Source: JACKHA01 sp041401985 (GTDB lineage: Bacteria > Planctomycetota > Phycisphaerae > Phycisphaerales > UBA1924). Taken from it: a DNA stretch of 64,000 nt. Both the position numbers and the translations under genes were made by a program. The notes below the pieces were generated by a model. The model was not told the DNA's origin, searched no databases, and worked only from the letters and a program-made list of their open reading frames with translations. Numbering within the stretch: the stretch's first letter is position 1; every line of letters begins with the position of its first letter. Positions 24,412-33,843 of the stretch are shown here, piece after piece. The stretch covers positions 219,183 through 283,182 of the forward strand of contig JAWKTE010000002.1 of NCBI GenBank assembly GCA_041401985.1. Reading direction: 5' to 3'.

Positions 24412-26352
24412 ATGGCCGACCTGAAGGACATGAAGGGCGTTTCGGACAAGGACAAGGCGATGATCGCCGAGGCCGAGCAGTTGCTCGGTGCCGAGCCCGA
24501 GGCGATGGGGGTGGTCAAGAACTACTTCTGGGGGCGCATCCGCGAGGAGCTGCTGTTCCCGTACCCGCAGGCGATTCCGGCCGACGAGGTCGCGGCGTGC
24601 GACCAGTTGGTGGCCCGCTTGGAGGATTACCTCCGCAACGAGCACCCGTCGATCCTGATCGACCAGGACCAGGAGATCCCGCGCTGGGTCGTCGATCGCC
24701 TGTTCGAGATGGGCGTCCTGGGCATGACCATCCCGAAGGAGCACGGCGGGCTGGGCATGGGCATCACGTCGTACAACCGCGTGCTCGAGACCATCGGCAA
24801 GTACTGCGGCTCGACGGCGGTCATGGTCTCGGCCCACCAGTCGATCGGGTGCAAGGCCGTCATGCTTTTCGGGAACGACGAGCAAAAGGCCAAGTGGCTG
24901 CCGCACCTGGCCAAGGACTGGCTGAGCGCATTCTGCCTGAGCGAGCCGAACGTCGGTTGCGACGCGGGCGGGCAGGAGACGTACTGCGAGAAGACCGAGG
25001 ATGGCGAGTTCTTCATCATCAACGGCGAGAAGAAGTGGGCCACCTCGGGCGCCCTGTCCGGCCTGTTCACCGTCATGGCCAAGCAGAAGATGGAGGGCGG
25101 GAAGGAGAAGGTCACCGCCCTGGTGTGCACGCCCGACATGGAAGGCATCGACATCTTCCAGAAGAACCGGAGCAAGTGCGGCATCCGCGGGACGTGGCAG
25201 GCCCGGATCCGGTTCAAGAACGTGCGCGTGCCCAAGGCCCACCTCCTGGGCCAGGAGGGCAAGGGCCTGAACATCGCGCTCACGTGCCTGAACTACGGGC
25301 GGTGCACGCTCAGCGCGGGCATGCTGGGCGGGGCCCGGCGCGCGATGGACCAGTCGATCAAGTGGAGCCAGACGCGATTCCAGTTCAAGCGGGCTCTCTC
25401 GGAGTTCGAACTGGTCAGGCAGAAAGTCGCGCGGATGGCGGCGTACGTCTACGCGATGGACGCCGTGCTGTACATGACCACGGGCTACCTCGACCGCCAC
25501 GACGAGGACATCATGGTCGAGACCGCGATCTGCAAGGTGTTCAACAGCGAGTTCGGCTGGCGGGCGGTCAACGACGCGGTCCAGATCATGGGCGGCGAGG
25601 GCTACATGACCGAGAACGAGGTCGAGCGGATCTTCCGCGACTCGCGGATCAACATCATCGTCGAGGGCGCCAACGAGGTCATGCAGTCGTTCGTGTTCGC
25701 CTATGGCGGCAAGCAGCTGGCCGAGCACATGCTGGGCGTGCGCGACGCGGCCAAGAAGAGCCCGTTCAAGCCCGCGGTCATGAAGGCCGGGATGCCGATC
25801 GCCAAAGAAGTCTTTCTTGGCATCCGCCCGAGCCTGCCGCGCCTCACCAAGGTCCACCCGAGCCTGAACCGCCAGTCCGAGCGTCTGTGCCGCCTCGTGC
25901 GCGAGCACACCTACCAGTTCAAGATGGCCAGCAAGCGCCACGACGCGAAGATCATCGAGCGCCAGTGCGTGCAGGCCCGCCTCGCGGACGCGGCGATCCT
26001 GATCCACGCCTTCGCCTGCACCCTGAGCAAACTCGACATGGACCTGCGCCAGGCCAACGGCGGGCCCGCCAGCGCGGAGTTCGCGCGCGACAAGGCCGCG
26101 GCCGAGCACTTCTTCGATCTGGCCGAGAAGGAGATCGACCAGAACTACCGGGCCCTCAACGACGACATCACCGAGCAGGCCGACGAGAGCATGCTCAAGG
26201 CGGCCGAGGCGGCCCTGGCGTACTCCTCGACGCTTCCCGCGGAGCACTTCGTGATCCCGGAGCGGACGCCGACGGACCTGCGGGGTAAGGGGCGGACGCC
26301 GCGCCAGGAGGGCGTGCGGCAGTTCCCGGGGGACAAGTACGCCAACGCGTAG
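24412..26352 (+). CDS. Acyl-CoA dehydrogenase (long form, VLCAD/ACAD9-like)
   Basis: A 646-aa flavoenzyme oxidising acyl-CoA to enoyl-CoA. GGGAGA stands 7 bases before the ATG. The three-part acyl-CoA dehydrogenase fold is clear: MGVLGMTIPKEHGGLGMG, AFCLSEPNVGCDAG, INGEKKWATSGALSGLF, then the FAD and active-site part QIMGGEGYMTENEVERIFRD and IIVEGANEVMQ, where the Glu is the catalytic base. A C-terminal extension of about 190 helical residues puts it with the very-long-chain dehydrogenases rather than the 380-aa short forms. It follows the enoyl-CoA hydratase gene, which would act on its product. Confidence 0.92.
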   Translation: MADLKDMKGVSDKDKAMIAEAEQLLGAEPEAMGVVKNYFWGRIREELLFPYPQAIPADEVAACDQLVARLEDYLRNEHPSILIDQDQEIPRWVVDRLFEMGVLGMTIPKEHGGLGMGITSYNRVLETIGKYCGSTAVMVSAHQSIGCKAVMLFGNDEQKAKWLPHLAKDWLSAFCLSEPNVGCDAGGQETYCEKTEDGEFFIINGEKKWATSGALSGLFTVMAKQKMEGGKEKVTALVCTPDMEGIDIFQKNRSKCGIRGTWQARIRFKNVRVPKAHLLGQEGKGLNIALTCLNYGRCTLSAGMLGGARRAMDQSIKWSQTRFQFKRALSEFELVRQKVARMAAYVYAMDAVLYMTTGYLDRHDEDIMVETAICKVFNSEFGWRAVNDAVQIMGGEGYMTENEVERIFRDSRINIIVEGANEVMQSFVFAYGGKQLAEHMLGVRDAAKKSPFKPAVMKAGMPIAKEVFLGIRPSLPRLTKVHPSLNRQSERLCRLVREHTYQFKMASKRHDAKIIERQCVQARLADAAILIHAFACTLSKLDMDLRQANGGPASAEFARDKAAAEHFFDLAEKEIDQNYRALNDDITEQADESMLKAAEAALAYSSTLPAEHFVIPERTPTDLRGKGRTPRQEGVRQFPGDKYANA

Positions 26353-26382
26353 CGGGGGCGCCGTCGGGATTCGCAATCGCAA

Positions 26383-26465
26383 ACGAGCCGCGCGGCGCAA
26401 GCCCGTGGCTTGTTCGCCCGGTCGAGCGCGACCAAACGACCGCGCGCTCGCGCCGCGCGGCTCGT
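26383..26465. terminator. Perfect 16-bp inverted repeat between convergent genes
   Basis: ACGAGCCGCGCGGCGC at 26383-26398 is exactly reversed and complemented at 26450-26465, with a 51-base loop. It separates the ends of the dehydrogenase gene and sucA. It may be a terminator or another interspersed palindrome family. Confidence 0.45.
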
Positions 26466-26497
26466 GGGCACTCGCGTCTCGCGCGGGAACGTCCTCG

Positions 26498-29488
26498 CTA
26501 CGCCGCCGTCGCCGCCTTGGCCTTCGGCGCGGGTTTGGCCGGCTTGTCGCCCGCGTCGGGCTTCTGGGCAGGGCCGATGGCGGCCGAGAGGATCTCCTCC
26601 TGCTGCTGGCGGTCCTTCTTCTTGGAGCCGGTGGCGGTCGAGGGCATCTCGGGACGCCCGATGTAGGTGAAATCTCGCACGCCCAGGCGGGTGCGGAGGC
26701 GGTCGGCCACGAAGTGGTACGCCCCCTGGTTCCGCGGCTCCTCCTGCACCCAGCAGAGTTCGGTGAAGTTCGGGTACCGCTTCATGATGTCGGACAGCAG
26801 GGCGTCGTGGAGCGGGTGGATCTGCTCGAGGCGGACGATGGCGGTGTCGGTCCGCCCGATCTCGTGGCGACGGGCCGCGAGTTCCCAGTAAACCTTGCCG
26901 GTGCACAGGAGGATGCGTTTGACGCCGTCGTGGTCCAGCGGGGCGTCGCCGACCCTGGCGTCATTGGCCAGCATGAAGGGGCGATCGCCCGGGTTCTGGC
27001 CCTTGGCGAAGGCCGGGTCGTCGAGGATCTCCTGGAACGAGCCGCGCGTGATCTCGCCGACGTGGGCGGTCGTGACGCGGAGCATGCTCTTGGGCGTGGC
27101 GACGATGAGCGGTTTGCGGAACTGGCGCTTCATCTGGCGGCGCAGGAGGTGGAACACCTGGGCGCCGGTGGTGGGGTAGGCGACTTGGAGATTGCTGTCG
27201 GCGCAGAGTTGGAGGAAGCGCTCGATGCGGCACGAGGAGTGCTCGGGCCCCGCGCCTTCGTAGCCGTGCGGGAGCAGGAGCGTCAGGCCCGACCAGCGTT
27301 GCCACTTGCTCTCGGCGGTGGCGAGGAACTGGTCGATGATGACCTGGGCACCGTTGGCGAAGTCGCCGAACTGGGCCTCCCACAGCACGAACATCGACGG
27401 GTCGGCCAGCGAGTACCCGTAGTCGAACGCCATGACCGCGAACTCGGACAGGGGCGAGTCGTAGACGCAGAACCGCGTCTGGCGGGCCTTGCCGTCGGCG
27501 CCGATTGAGCCGGGCGGCGTGTCGGAGGCGTACTGGCCCATCTCGCGGATGGCGTTGAGCGGGATGAATGCCTCGGCGGTCTGGAAGTCGCGCAGGACCG
27601 CGTGGCGCTGGCTGAACGTGCCGCGCCGGCAGTCCTGGCCCGAGAGGCGGACGGCGGTGCCCTCGATCAGCAGGGTGCCGAACGCGAGCAGTTCCGCGTC
27701 GGCGTGGGAGAGTTCGCCCGAGTCCGGGATCTCGCGGCGCGACTTGAGCAACTTGGCGAGTTTGGGGTTGAGGTGGAAGTCATCGGGCACGCGCCCGAGG
27801 GCCTCGGCGACCTCGCGGATCGTCTCCATCGGCACGCCGGTCACGACCTGGTCGAAGCGGAACTCGCGACCCATGCCGGCCCAGCGGGCCGAGCCGGGGT
27901 CGATCGTCGGGTCGAACGGCGTCTTCTTGACGGTGGCCTGGGCGTCGTCGAGGGCCTTGTTGATGCGGGTGCGGATGGCCTTGACGTCGTTGTCGGTCAG
28001 CACGCCCTGCTCGTACAGGCGGCTGGCGTACGCCCGCATGATGCTCTTCTTGTCCTTGATGAGCGCGGCGACGATGGGCTGCGTGAACGATGGCTCGTCC
28101 TGCTCGTTGTGCCCGTAGCGCCGGTAGCACCACTGGTCGATGTACACGTCTTTGCGGAACTTCTGGCGGTACTCGATCGCCAGACGCGCGACGCGCACGA
28201 TCGCCTCGGGGTCCTCGGCGTTGACGTGGAAGACCGGGCTCTCGGTGATCTTGGCCACGTCGGTGCAGTAGCGGCTCGTACGCCCGTCCTGGGGCGTGGT
28301 GGTGAATCCGATCAGGTTGTTCACGACGATGTGGACGCACCCGCCGGTCGTGTAGCCCTCGAGCTGCGAGAGGTTGGCGCACTCGGCGACGACCCCCTGG
28401 CCCGCGATGGCCGCGTCGCCGTGGATGATGATGGGCACGACCTGCGTGCGCTCGTGGTCGCCCCGGAGGCGCTGCTTGGCCCGCGTGCGGCCCAGCACGA
28501 CGCCGTCGACCGCCTCGAGGTGGCTGGGGTTGCTGGCCATCGCCAGGTGGACCTTGGCCCCGGAGACGAACGTTCGGGTGCCGGAGTAGCCCCGGTGGTA
28601 CTTCACGTCGCCGCCCCCGTCGGCGAAGTCCTCGGCCCAGGCGTCCTCGAACTCGGTGAAGATCTGGGCCTCGGTCTTGCCCAGGATCGAGTTAAGCACG
28701 TTGAGCCGCCCGCGATGGGCCATGCCCAGGACGCATTCGACCACGCCCAGCGAGGCCCCGTGCTCGATCATGTGGTCCAGCAGCGGGATCAGCGACTCGG
28801 CCCCCTCCAGGCTGAAACGCTTCTCGCCGGGGTACCGCTTCTGGATGAACTGCTCGAACAGTTCGCTCTTGATGAGCAGTTCCAGCAGGTGGGCCTTCTC
28901 CTTGCGGCTGAACTCCGCGTGCGTGTCCGGGTGCTCGTAGTGGGCCTTGATCCAGTCACGCTCGTCGGTGTCCTGGATGTGGGCGAACTCGACGCCGATC
29001 GAGCGGCAGTAGCGGTGCTCGAGCAGGTCGATCACGTTCCGCAGCGGCTCGCTGGCGGAGAGCCCGACGCCGGTCCCGTCGCACGGGCGGTCCAGGTCCT
29101 GCGGGCTCAGGCCCCAGTGCTCGAGCGACAGGGACTTGGAGCGCTCACGCTCTCGCCCGAACGGGTCGAGCGTCGCGCCCAGGTGCCCCAGCGACCGGTA
29201 CGCCTCCACAAGGTCGTTGACCGCTGTCTGGAACCGCAGCGGCGTGTCGGCCGGCGGCGCTTCCGGGATGGCGATGTGGTTCGCGCCCCCGTCGGCCCCC
29301 GGCGATGGACGCAGGGCCGTCACGCGCTCCGGGGCAAGCCCCAGGGCCAGGTCGAAGCCCCTGAAGAAGTCGGCCATCGCGGGGCTGACGGAGGCGGGGT
29401 CCTGCCGGAACCGCTGGTACTCGCTCTCGAGGTACTCGGCGTTCCAGGAGTTCACGCTGTGGGGCACGGGCGTCGCGCCGGCGCTCAT
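26498..29488 (-). CDS. sucA: 2-oxoglutarate dehydrogenase E1 component
   Basis: A 996-aa thiamine-diphosphate enzyme, the decarboxylating subunit of the 2-oxoglutarate dehydrogenase complex in the TCA cycle. The N-terminus (NSWNAEYLESEYQRFRQDP) is the short E2-binding segment. Further landmarks: GMAHRGRLNVL, SGAKVHLAMASNPSHLEAVDG, HGDAAIAGQGVVAE, CYRRYGHNEQDEPSFTQP, and near the C-terminus HPLHDALLSDI and CWVQEEPRNQGAYHF. The tail is Lys/Ala-rich (KPAKPAPKAKAATAA). The ATG at 29488 has a GGAG 5 to 8 bases upstream. E2 and E3 genes are not adjacent. It lies 110 bases downstream of the toxin cluster on the same strand and probably has its own promoter. Confidence 0.95.
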   Translation of the reverse strand: MSAGATPVPHSVNSWNAEYLESEYQRFRQDPASVSPAMADFFRGFDLALGLAPERVTALRPSPGADGGANHIAIPEAPPADTPLRFQTAVNDLVEAYRSLGHLGATLDPFGRERERSKSLSLEHWGLSPQDLDRPCDGTGVGLSASEPLRNVIDLLEHRYCRSIGVEFAHIQDTDERDWIKAHYEHPDTHAEFSRKEKAHLLELLIKSELFEQFIQKRYPGEKRFSLEGAESLIPLLDHMIEHGASLGVVECVLGMAHRGRLNVLNSILGKTEAQIFTEFEDAWAEDFADGGGDVKYHRGYSGTRTFVSGAKVHLAMASNPSHLEAVDGVVLGRTRAKQRLRGDHERTQVVPIIIHGDAAIAGQGVVAECANLSQLEGYTTGGCVHIVVNNLIGFTTTPQDGRTSRYCTDVAKITESPVFHVNAEDPEAIVRVARLAIEYRQKFRKDVYIDQWCYRRYGHNEQDEPSFTQPIVAALIKDKKSIMRAYASRLYEQGVLTDNDVKAIRTRINKALDDAQATVKKTPFDPTIDPGSARWAGMGREFRFDQVVTGVPMETIREVAEALGRVPDDFHLNPKLAKLLKSRREIPDSGELSHADAELLAFGTLLIEGTAVRLSGQDCRRGTFSQRHAVLRDFQTAEAFIPLNAIREMGQYASDTPPGSIGADGKARQTRFCVYDSPLSEFAVMAFDYGYSLADPSMFVLWEAQFGDFANGAQVIIDQFLATAESKWQRWSGLTLLLPHGYEGAGPEHSSCRIERFLQLCADSNLQVAYPTTGAQVFHLLRRQMKRQFRKPLIVATPKSMLRVTTAHVGEITRGSFQEILDDPAFAKGQNPGDRPFMLANDARVGDAPLDHDGVKRILLCTGKVYWELAARRHEIGRTDTAIVRLEQIHPLHDALLSDIMKRYPNFTELCWVQEEPRNQGAYHFVADRLRTRLGVRDFTYIGRPEMPSTATGSKKKDRQQQEEILSAAIGPAQKPDAGDKPAKPAPKAKAATAA

Positions 29489-29598
29489 GGTGGCTCCGAG
29501 GGGCAATGGACGCCGGGCGAGTCGCGCGTGGTCCGTGCGCGCAGCCCGAGCGCTGGTTTGGAGTCCGCATGGTAGGCGGGGGTGGAACGTGGCGAGCG

Positions 29599-32049
29599 CT
29601 AGGGGTTGGAGTCGATCGGATAGCCCGCCTTGGCCTTCTCGAACTCGGCGTATCGCCACTGCAAGCCGTGTTCTTCAATAAAGACCTTGTAAATCTCGCG
29701 GTTTCGCTTGAGCAAGGCGTCCTCGTCAAAGCCGAAGCCCTTCCGGAACGCCATCTTCTCGGCCGGGGTGACGCCGACCCAGTACCGGGTGCCGTCGGGC
29801 CCGTACACGAAGCACGGGGGGCGCGGCCCGAAGTTCGCGCCGGACTTGGCGAAGTCGTTGCGTGCCTTCCACTCGTCGTGCGCCCCGTGACGAATGAGTT
29901 CGGCGCGCATGCGGAAGTTCAGGGACTCGCGGACGGCCTTGGTGTCCTCGATGAACTGCCCGTCGGCCTTGTAGACGCCGTGCAGGTCGTAGTCGCCGTG
30001 GAATCGCACCGGGCCTTTGGCCGTGGGTTGTTCGACGACGTAGCCGTCGTCCTTGCGCACCACGAATCCACCGACCTTGATCTCTTTCTCGTAGAGTTCA
30101 TAGCGCCGGCGGAACTCGGAGTCCGGGTCGGCCATGTGCTGCTCGACCGTTCGCCCGCCCATCAGGTCGTCGACGCTGAGTTTCTTCTCGCCCTTGAGCT
30201 CGGCCAGGAACCGCTGGGTCTTCCGGTGGTTGGGGTCGTAGCAGGCCAGACCCTTGTGCGGGCCCTCGTCGGCGGTCTTGGCCTTGAGGGACTCCGGCTT
30301 GCCGGCGTATCCGGGCTTCCCCATGTACGGCAGCCCGTCGGCGTTGCCCTCACGCACAAAGATCCACATCTTGTGCTCCTTGGCGAAGTCGGCGAAGGTC
30401 TTGTCGTCCAGGTCCCGCATACCGCCGGACGCGGGCGAGGGCACGTTGCGGGGCTTTGACTTCGGCGGATCGGGCTTGGCTTTGGCCTTCGCGCGTGCGC
30501 GGGCCGGGTCCTTCTGAACGGTGGTCGTGTGCCCGGCGGACTTCGTGGTCGTGCCCTCGGGCGTCGGTGTGCCGGTGAGGTCAACGACCTTGGAGGTGTC
30601 CTTGAACTCGTTGATGCGTTCGGCGGGGCTGAGGCCCGCGCGGTCGGGGAGCCTGAGGGCCTTGATGTCGGCCGCGGTCGCTCGGATGCTGATCGACTGG
30701 ATGGCGCCGCGTCCGAGCACGGCGAGCAGGCGGCGGATGCGCTCGTCCGGGAGGAGCGTGCGATCGCCCATGATCTGGTCGAACTCGGCGATGATCTCGG
30801 CGGAGGCGATGACGCCGTCGATCGTGTCGGCGGTCACCTGGCCGATGAACGCGTAACGAGCGACGTTGTTGGCGGTGTTCTTGGCCAGGATGGTGCATCC
30901 CCGGGCCCAGATCGAGCCGACCATGAACAGGTTGGACACCACCGTCAGGCCGTCGAGCGCATCCTCTCGCCACGACTGGTCGGTGGTGGTGATGTTGATG
31001 ATGGCCGCGGCGGAGGACGCGATGACGCTGGTCCAGATCGCCACGGAGACGAGCTGCGAGCCGGGCACCGGCAGGAGGAACGCGACGACCCCGGCGATCA
31101 GGGCGGCCGCCGTTCCCACGATGCCCAGAAAGTCCGCGATGCGCTCCCAGACGCCCTTCTCGCCCGTCTCGAACTGGCCCTGGCGCATCTCGGGAGGAAA
31201 ACCGATTCCCTTCGGTACCTGATACGAGATGTCCCCCGGCGGGTACTTGCAATCCTCGTTCCACGCCTCGATCGCCTTGCGGATGGCCTCCTGATCCGTG
31301 GTGCCGGAACCCTCGTAGGTGCCCGAGAGCCGGGCGTCGAGGGGATCGGTCCAGTCGATCACCGCCCACCGCTTCATGCTTCCGGAGGGCGCCAGGCGGA
31401 CGAGGGAGCCACGAAGCGCGACCCGCTGCTGTGACGCACGCTCGAGGTACGCCGCGGCCAGCGGGTACACGTCGGAGTTGTTGTGGGGCGCGAACGACGC
31501 GGCGATCGCGTCGCGCAGTTTCTCAAGCCGCTTCAGGCGAGCGGCGTGCTCGTCCGCATCCTTCCCGCTCCGGGGAGGGACCGCCTCGCCCACCTGACGC
31601 AGCGTGCGGATGTACTGTCGCGTCGCCGCCAGGACGGTCGAGGGCGTGGGGGCCTTGCCGGCTTGGATGGCCCGAGCGGCCGCGGCCATCTCCGTGAACA
31701 GCACCGACTCGGCGGTCTCGACCTTCACCTTCTGGTGGAACGGAACGAAGTACTCCTGAGAACCCTGGGTGACCTTGGCCCAGACGGTCCACTCCGCGTT
31801 GCGGGCGGTCTCGCCGAACTCGATGTCGCAGACGTGGCGGGGTGTGGCGCGCTTGAATCGGGGCTTCTCGTCCAGATCGCCGTCGAGATTCCTGTCCGGC
31901 TGCCAGTACCACACGATGTCGTCCCAGGTGCTGACGCGGCCCTGGGCGTCCATGACTTCCTGGCCGCCGCGGAGCGTGTAGCGGACGGTCGCGCCGACCC
32001 CGACGGTGGCGAACTTCGGCATGCACTCGATGAAGTAGTCGCGGGACAT
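29599..32049 (-). CDS. Polymorphic-toxin-like protein with ExoY/CyaA-type nucleotidyl cyclase domain (copy 2)
   Basis: An 816-aa protein, similar along its length to the one at 33844. Seen in order: an N-terminal beta-rich domain (residues 1-110; WDDIVWYWQPDRN, EWTVWAKVTQGS), a helical part, a block with IDWTDPLDARLSGTYEG and AIEAWNEDCKYPPGDI (near 240-280), a long hydrophobic stretch (about 306-348), a basic Pro/Lys linker, and a C-terminal domain. That domain has LKAKTADEGPHKGLACYDP (Lys589, Lys591), HGDYDLHGVY (Asp686, Asp688) and IRHGAHDEW (His721). These match the three active-site blocks of ExoY, CyaA and anthrax edema factor (for example VKGKSSNWGPQAG and ADYDLF in ExoY). I infer an adenylyl or other nucleotidyl cyclase toxin. 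The spacing from the Asp pair to the His, 35 residues, is shorter than in those toxins. No signal peptide; start has no clear Shine-Dalgarno. Confidence 0.65.
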   Translation of the reverse strand: MSRDYFIECMPKFATVGVGATVRYTLRGGQEVMDAQGRVSTWDDIVWYWQPDRNLDGDLDEKPRFKRATPRHVCDIEFGETARNAEWTVWAKVTQGSQEYFVPFHQKVKVETAESVLFTEMAAAARAIQAGKAPTPSTVLAATRQYIRTLRQVGEAVPPRSGKDADEHAARLKRLEKLRDAIAASFAPHNNSDVYPLAAAYLERASQQRVALRGSLVRLAPSGSMKRWAVIDWTDPLDARLSGTYEGSGTTDQEAIRKAIEAWNEDCKYPPGDISYQVPKGIGFPPEMRQGQFETGEKGVWERIADFLGIVGTAAALIAGVVAFLLPVPGSQLVSVAIWTSVIASSAAAIINITTTDQSWREDALDGLTVVSNLFMVGSIWARGCTILAKNTANNVARYAFIGQVTADTIDGVIASAEIIAEFDQIMGDRTLLPDERIRRLLAVLGRGAIQSISIRATAADIKALRLPDRAGLSPAERINEFKDTSKVVDLTGTPTPEGTTTKSAGHTTTVQKDPARARAKAKAKPDPPKSKPRNVPSPASGGMRDLDDKTFADFAKEHKMWIFVREGNADGLPYMGKPGYAGKPESLKAKTADEGPHKGLACYDPNHRKTQRFLAELKGEKKLSVDDLMGGRTVEQHMADPDSEFRRRYELYEKEIKVGGFVVRKDDGYVVEQPTAKGPVRFHGDYDLHGVYKADGQFIEDTKAVRESLNFRMRAELIRHGAHDEWKARNDFAKSGANFGPRPPCFVYGPDGTRYWVGVTPAEKMAFRKGFGFDEDALLKRNREIYKVFIEEHGLQWRYAEFEKAKAGYPIDSNP

Positions 32050-32099
32050 ACGGGTGGTAGAGGGCGGGTCGGCGCGGACCGGCGTGGGTTGGTCGAGGG

Positions 32100-32909
32100 T
32101 TAGTCGAGCAGTTGGTCCGGCGTGACTTCCTGTCCCGACGGAAGGCCACGGTTCCAAAAGTTGTCGCCCTGAACGACGAGATTCTCGCGTCGGCCCGGAA
32201 GGTCGAGGTACGGACACTCGCCCGGTTTGCCCGCGGGGGCGAGCGACTCGTTGCCCGAGCCAGCAGCGCACCAGCGGACCTTTCCTCGCCTGATCCACGG
32301 GGCGAGTTCGAAGTCCCATGGATCACACGGGATGATCGACTCGGCCTCCTCCAGGAGGGGGCGGATTGAGTAGGTGGACTCCAGCCAGTCGGACGTCAGG
32401 TCGCGCGCGGGCGGACGCGGGTCGGCGAAGTACGCGATCGTGAACACGCGGTACCCCGGCGCGAGGGGCAGTTCGCCGATCACGGCCGTCATCGAGGGCA
32501 GGTCGAGCAGGCGCGGGATGACGTACGGGACTTCGGGGCCGGTGTGACGCTCCATGAAGCGGTGGCCCTTCGGCGGGCGGCCCTGGAAGTGGACCGCGCC
32601 GCGGAGCACGCAGAACGTGTACGGGGGCGGCGGGGCCGGGCGGAGGGCGTCCGTCTGCCACCACGGGCCGTCCAGCCCGAACGGGTCAAAGGACCTGTGG
32701 AGCGGCTTACTTGTGAACGGGCACACGCCCATCGAGACCACGGGCAGCCGCAGGTAGTACTCGTCCAGCGCGGCACGAGCGGTCTGCTTCGCGCGCTGAC
32801 CCGCGGCCTCGTCGTCGGCCTTCAACGCGGCGCGAAACTCGTCCATCGCCCGCGCTTCGCGTTCGAGGAGTTCCCTGCGGTCGGCGGCGGTGAGCGGCGG
32901 TATCAGCAT
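32100..32909 (-). CDS. Toxin-cluster partner protein, copy 2 (candidate immunity or adaptor)
   Basis: A 269-aa protein of no family I know. It has the same length as the gene just upstream (32979) and similar sequence throughout. Seen: an N-terminal helix (TAADRRELLEREARAMDEFRAAL), CPFTSKPLHRSFDPFGLDGPWW, HFQGRPPKGHRF, TGPEVPYVIPRLLDL, GYRVFTIAYFADP, CDPWDFELAPWIRRGKVRWC, and the closing CPYLDLPGRRENLVV. Cysteines in CPF, RWC and CPYLDL are kept in both copies. No signal peptide or membrane segment. Lying between two toxin-like genes on the same strand, it is a candidate immunity protein, chaperone or loading adaptor. The ATG at 32909 is set by alignment with the paralogue. Confidence 0.6.
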   Translation of the reverse strand: MLIPPLTAADRRELLEREARAMDEFRAALKADDEAAGQRAKQTARAALDEYYLRLPVVSMGVCPFTSKPLHRSFDPFGLDGPWWQTDALRPAPPPPYTFCVLRGAVHFQGRPPKGHRFMERHTGPEVPYVIPRLLDLPSMTAVIGELPLAPGYRVFTIAYFADPRPPARDLTSDWLESTYSIRPLLEEAESIIPCDPWDFELAPWIRRGKVRWCAAGSGNESLAPAGKPGECPYLDLPGRRENLVVQGDNFWNRGLPSGQEVTPDQLLD

Positions 32910-32978
32910 GGACGGAGGCCCGAGAGTAGGTCGAGCCGCGTCGAGTGGAGGGAGTCGCGCGCCGCCCACGCCGAGCCG

Positions 32979-33788
32979 TTAGTCCAGCAGATCCGCCGGG
33001 GTGATCGGCTCCCCGTCGGGCAGGCCGCGGTTCCAGGCCTGGTCGCCGCGGACGGCCAGGTTCTCCCGCCGGCCTTCCAGGTCCAGATATGGACAGTCCG
33101 CGGGCTTGCCGGGGGGGGCCACTCTCTCGTTGCCCGAGCCGGGGACGCACCAGCGGACCTTGCCCTTTTTTATCCAGGGGGCCAGGTCGAAGTCCCACGG
33201 GTCCACGGGGATCACGCTGGCGCTCTCCCCGAACAGAGTGGTGTAGGAATAGGAGGTGTCGGGCCAGTCGCAGGTCAGTTCCTTGGCCGACCGGCGCGGC
33301 TCGGCGAAGTAGGCGACGGTGAACACCCGGTAGCCCGGGGTCATCGCCAGATCGCCGATGACGGCGGTCGTGTTGCCCAGTTCGAGCAGGCGGGGGATGA
33401 CGTAGGGAACCTCCGGGCCCGTGCAGACCTCGACGGCCTGCGGCCCGATGACCTTCTTGCCCTGGAAATGGACGCCGCCTCGGAGCACGCCGAAGGTGGG
33501 CGGCGTCGGCAGGGCGGGGCGCTTGGCCCCGTCGGCCCACCACGGCCCGTCGAGGCCGAAGGGGTCGAACGACCGCATGAGCGGCTTGCCGGAGAACGGG
33601 CACGCGGCCATCGCGACGATGGGCAGACGCTCGAAGTACTCGGCGATGGCGCCCTGGGCGTCCTTGGTGGCCTTGGCCGCCGCGGCCTCGTCGTCGCCCA
33701 TGAGCGCGGCCCGATAGCGGGTGAGCGCCTTGGCGTTGCGGGCCAGGAGTTCGTCGCGTTCGGCCTTGGTGAGCGGCTGGGTGAGCAT
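32979..33788 (-). CDS. Toxin-cluster partner protein, copy 1 (candidate immunity or adaptor)
   Basis: A 269-aa paralogue of the next gene. Seen: TKAERDELLARNAKALTRYRAAL, CPFSGKPLMRSFDPFGLDGPWW, HFQGKKVIGPQAVEV, TGPEVPYVIPRLLEL, GYRVFTVAYFAEP, DPWDFDLAPWIKKGKVRWC, CPYLDLEGRRENLAV, and the shared ending WNRGLPDGEPITPADLLD. The C-terminal halves of the two are closer than the N-terminal ones. The gene starts 55 bases after the stop of toxin copy 1 and ends 69 bases before partner copy 2, so one transcript is likely. Function is inferred from position only. Confidence 0.6.
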   Translation of the reverse strand: MLTQPLTKAERDELLARNAKALTRYRAALMGDDEAAAAKATKDAQGAIAEYFERLPIVAMAACPFSGKPLMRSFDPFGLDGPWWADGAKRPALPTPPTFGVLRGGVHFQGKKVIGPQAVEVCTGPEVPYVIPRLLELGNTTAVIGDLAMTPGYRVFTVAYFAEPRRSAKELTCDWPDTSYSYTTLFGESASVIPVDPWDFDLAPWIKKGKVRWCVPGSGNERVAPPGKPADCPYLDLEGRRENLAVRGDQAWNRGLPDGEPITPADLLD

Positions 33789-33843
33789 GGCTGGTTGCCC
33801 CGCGTGTCGGGGCCGTGTCTGCGTGGGAACCCGTCGTCCGATC

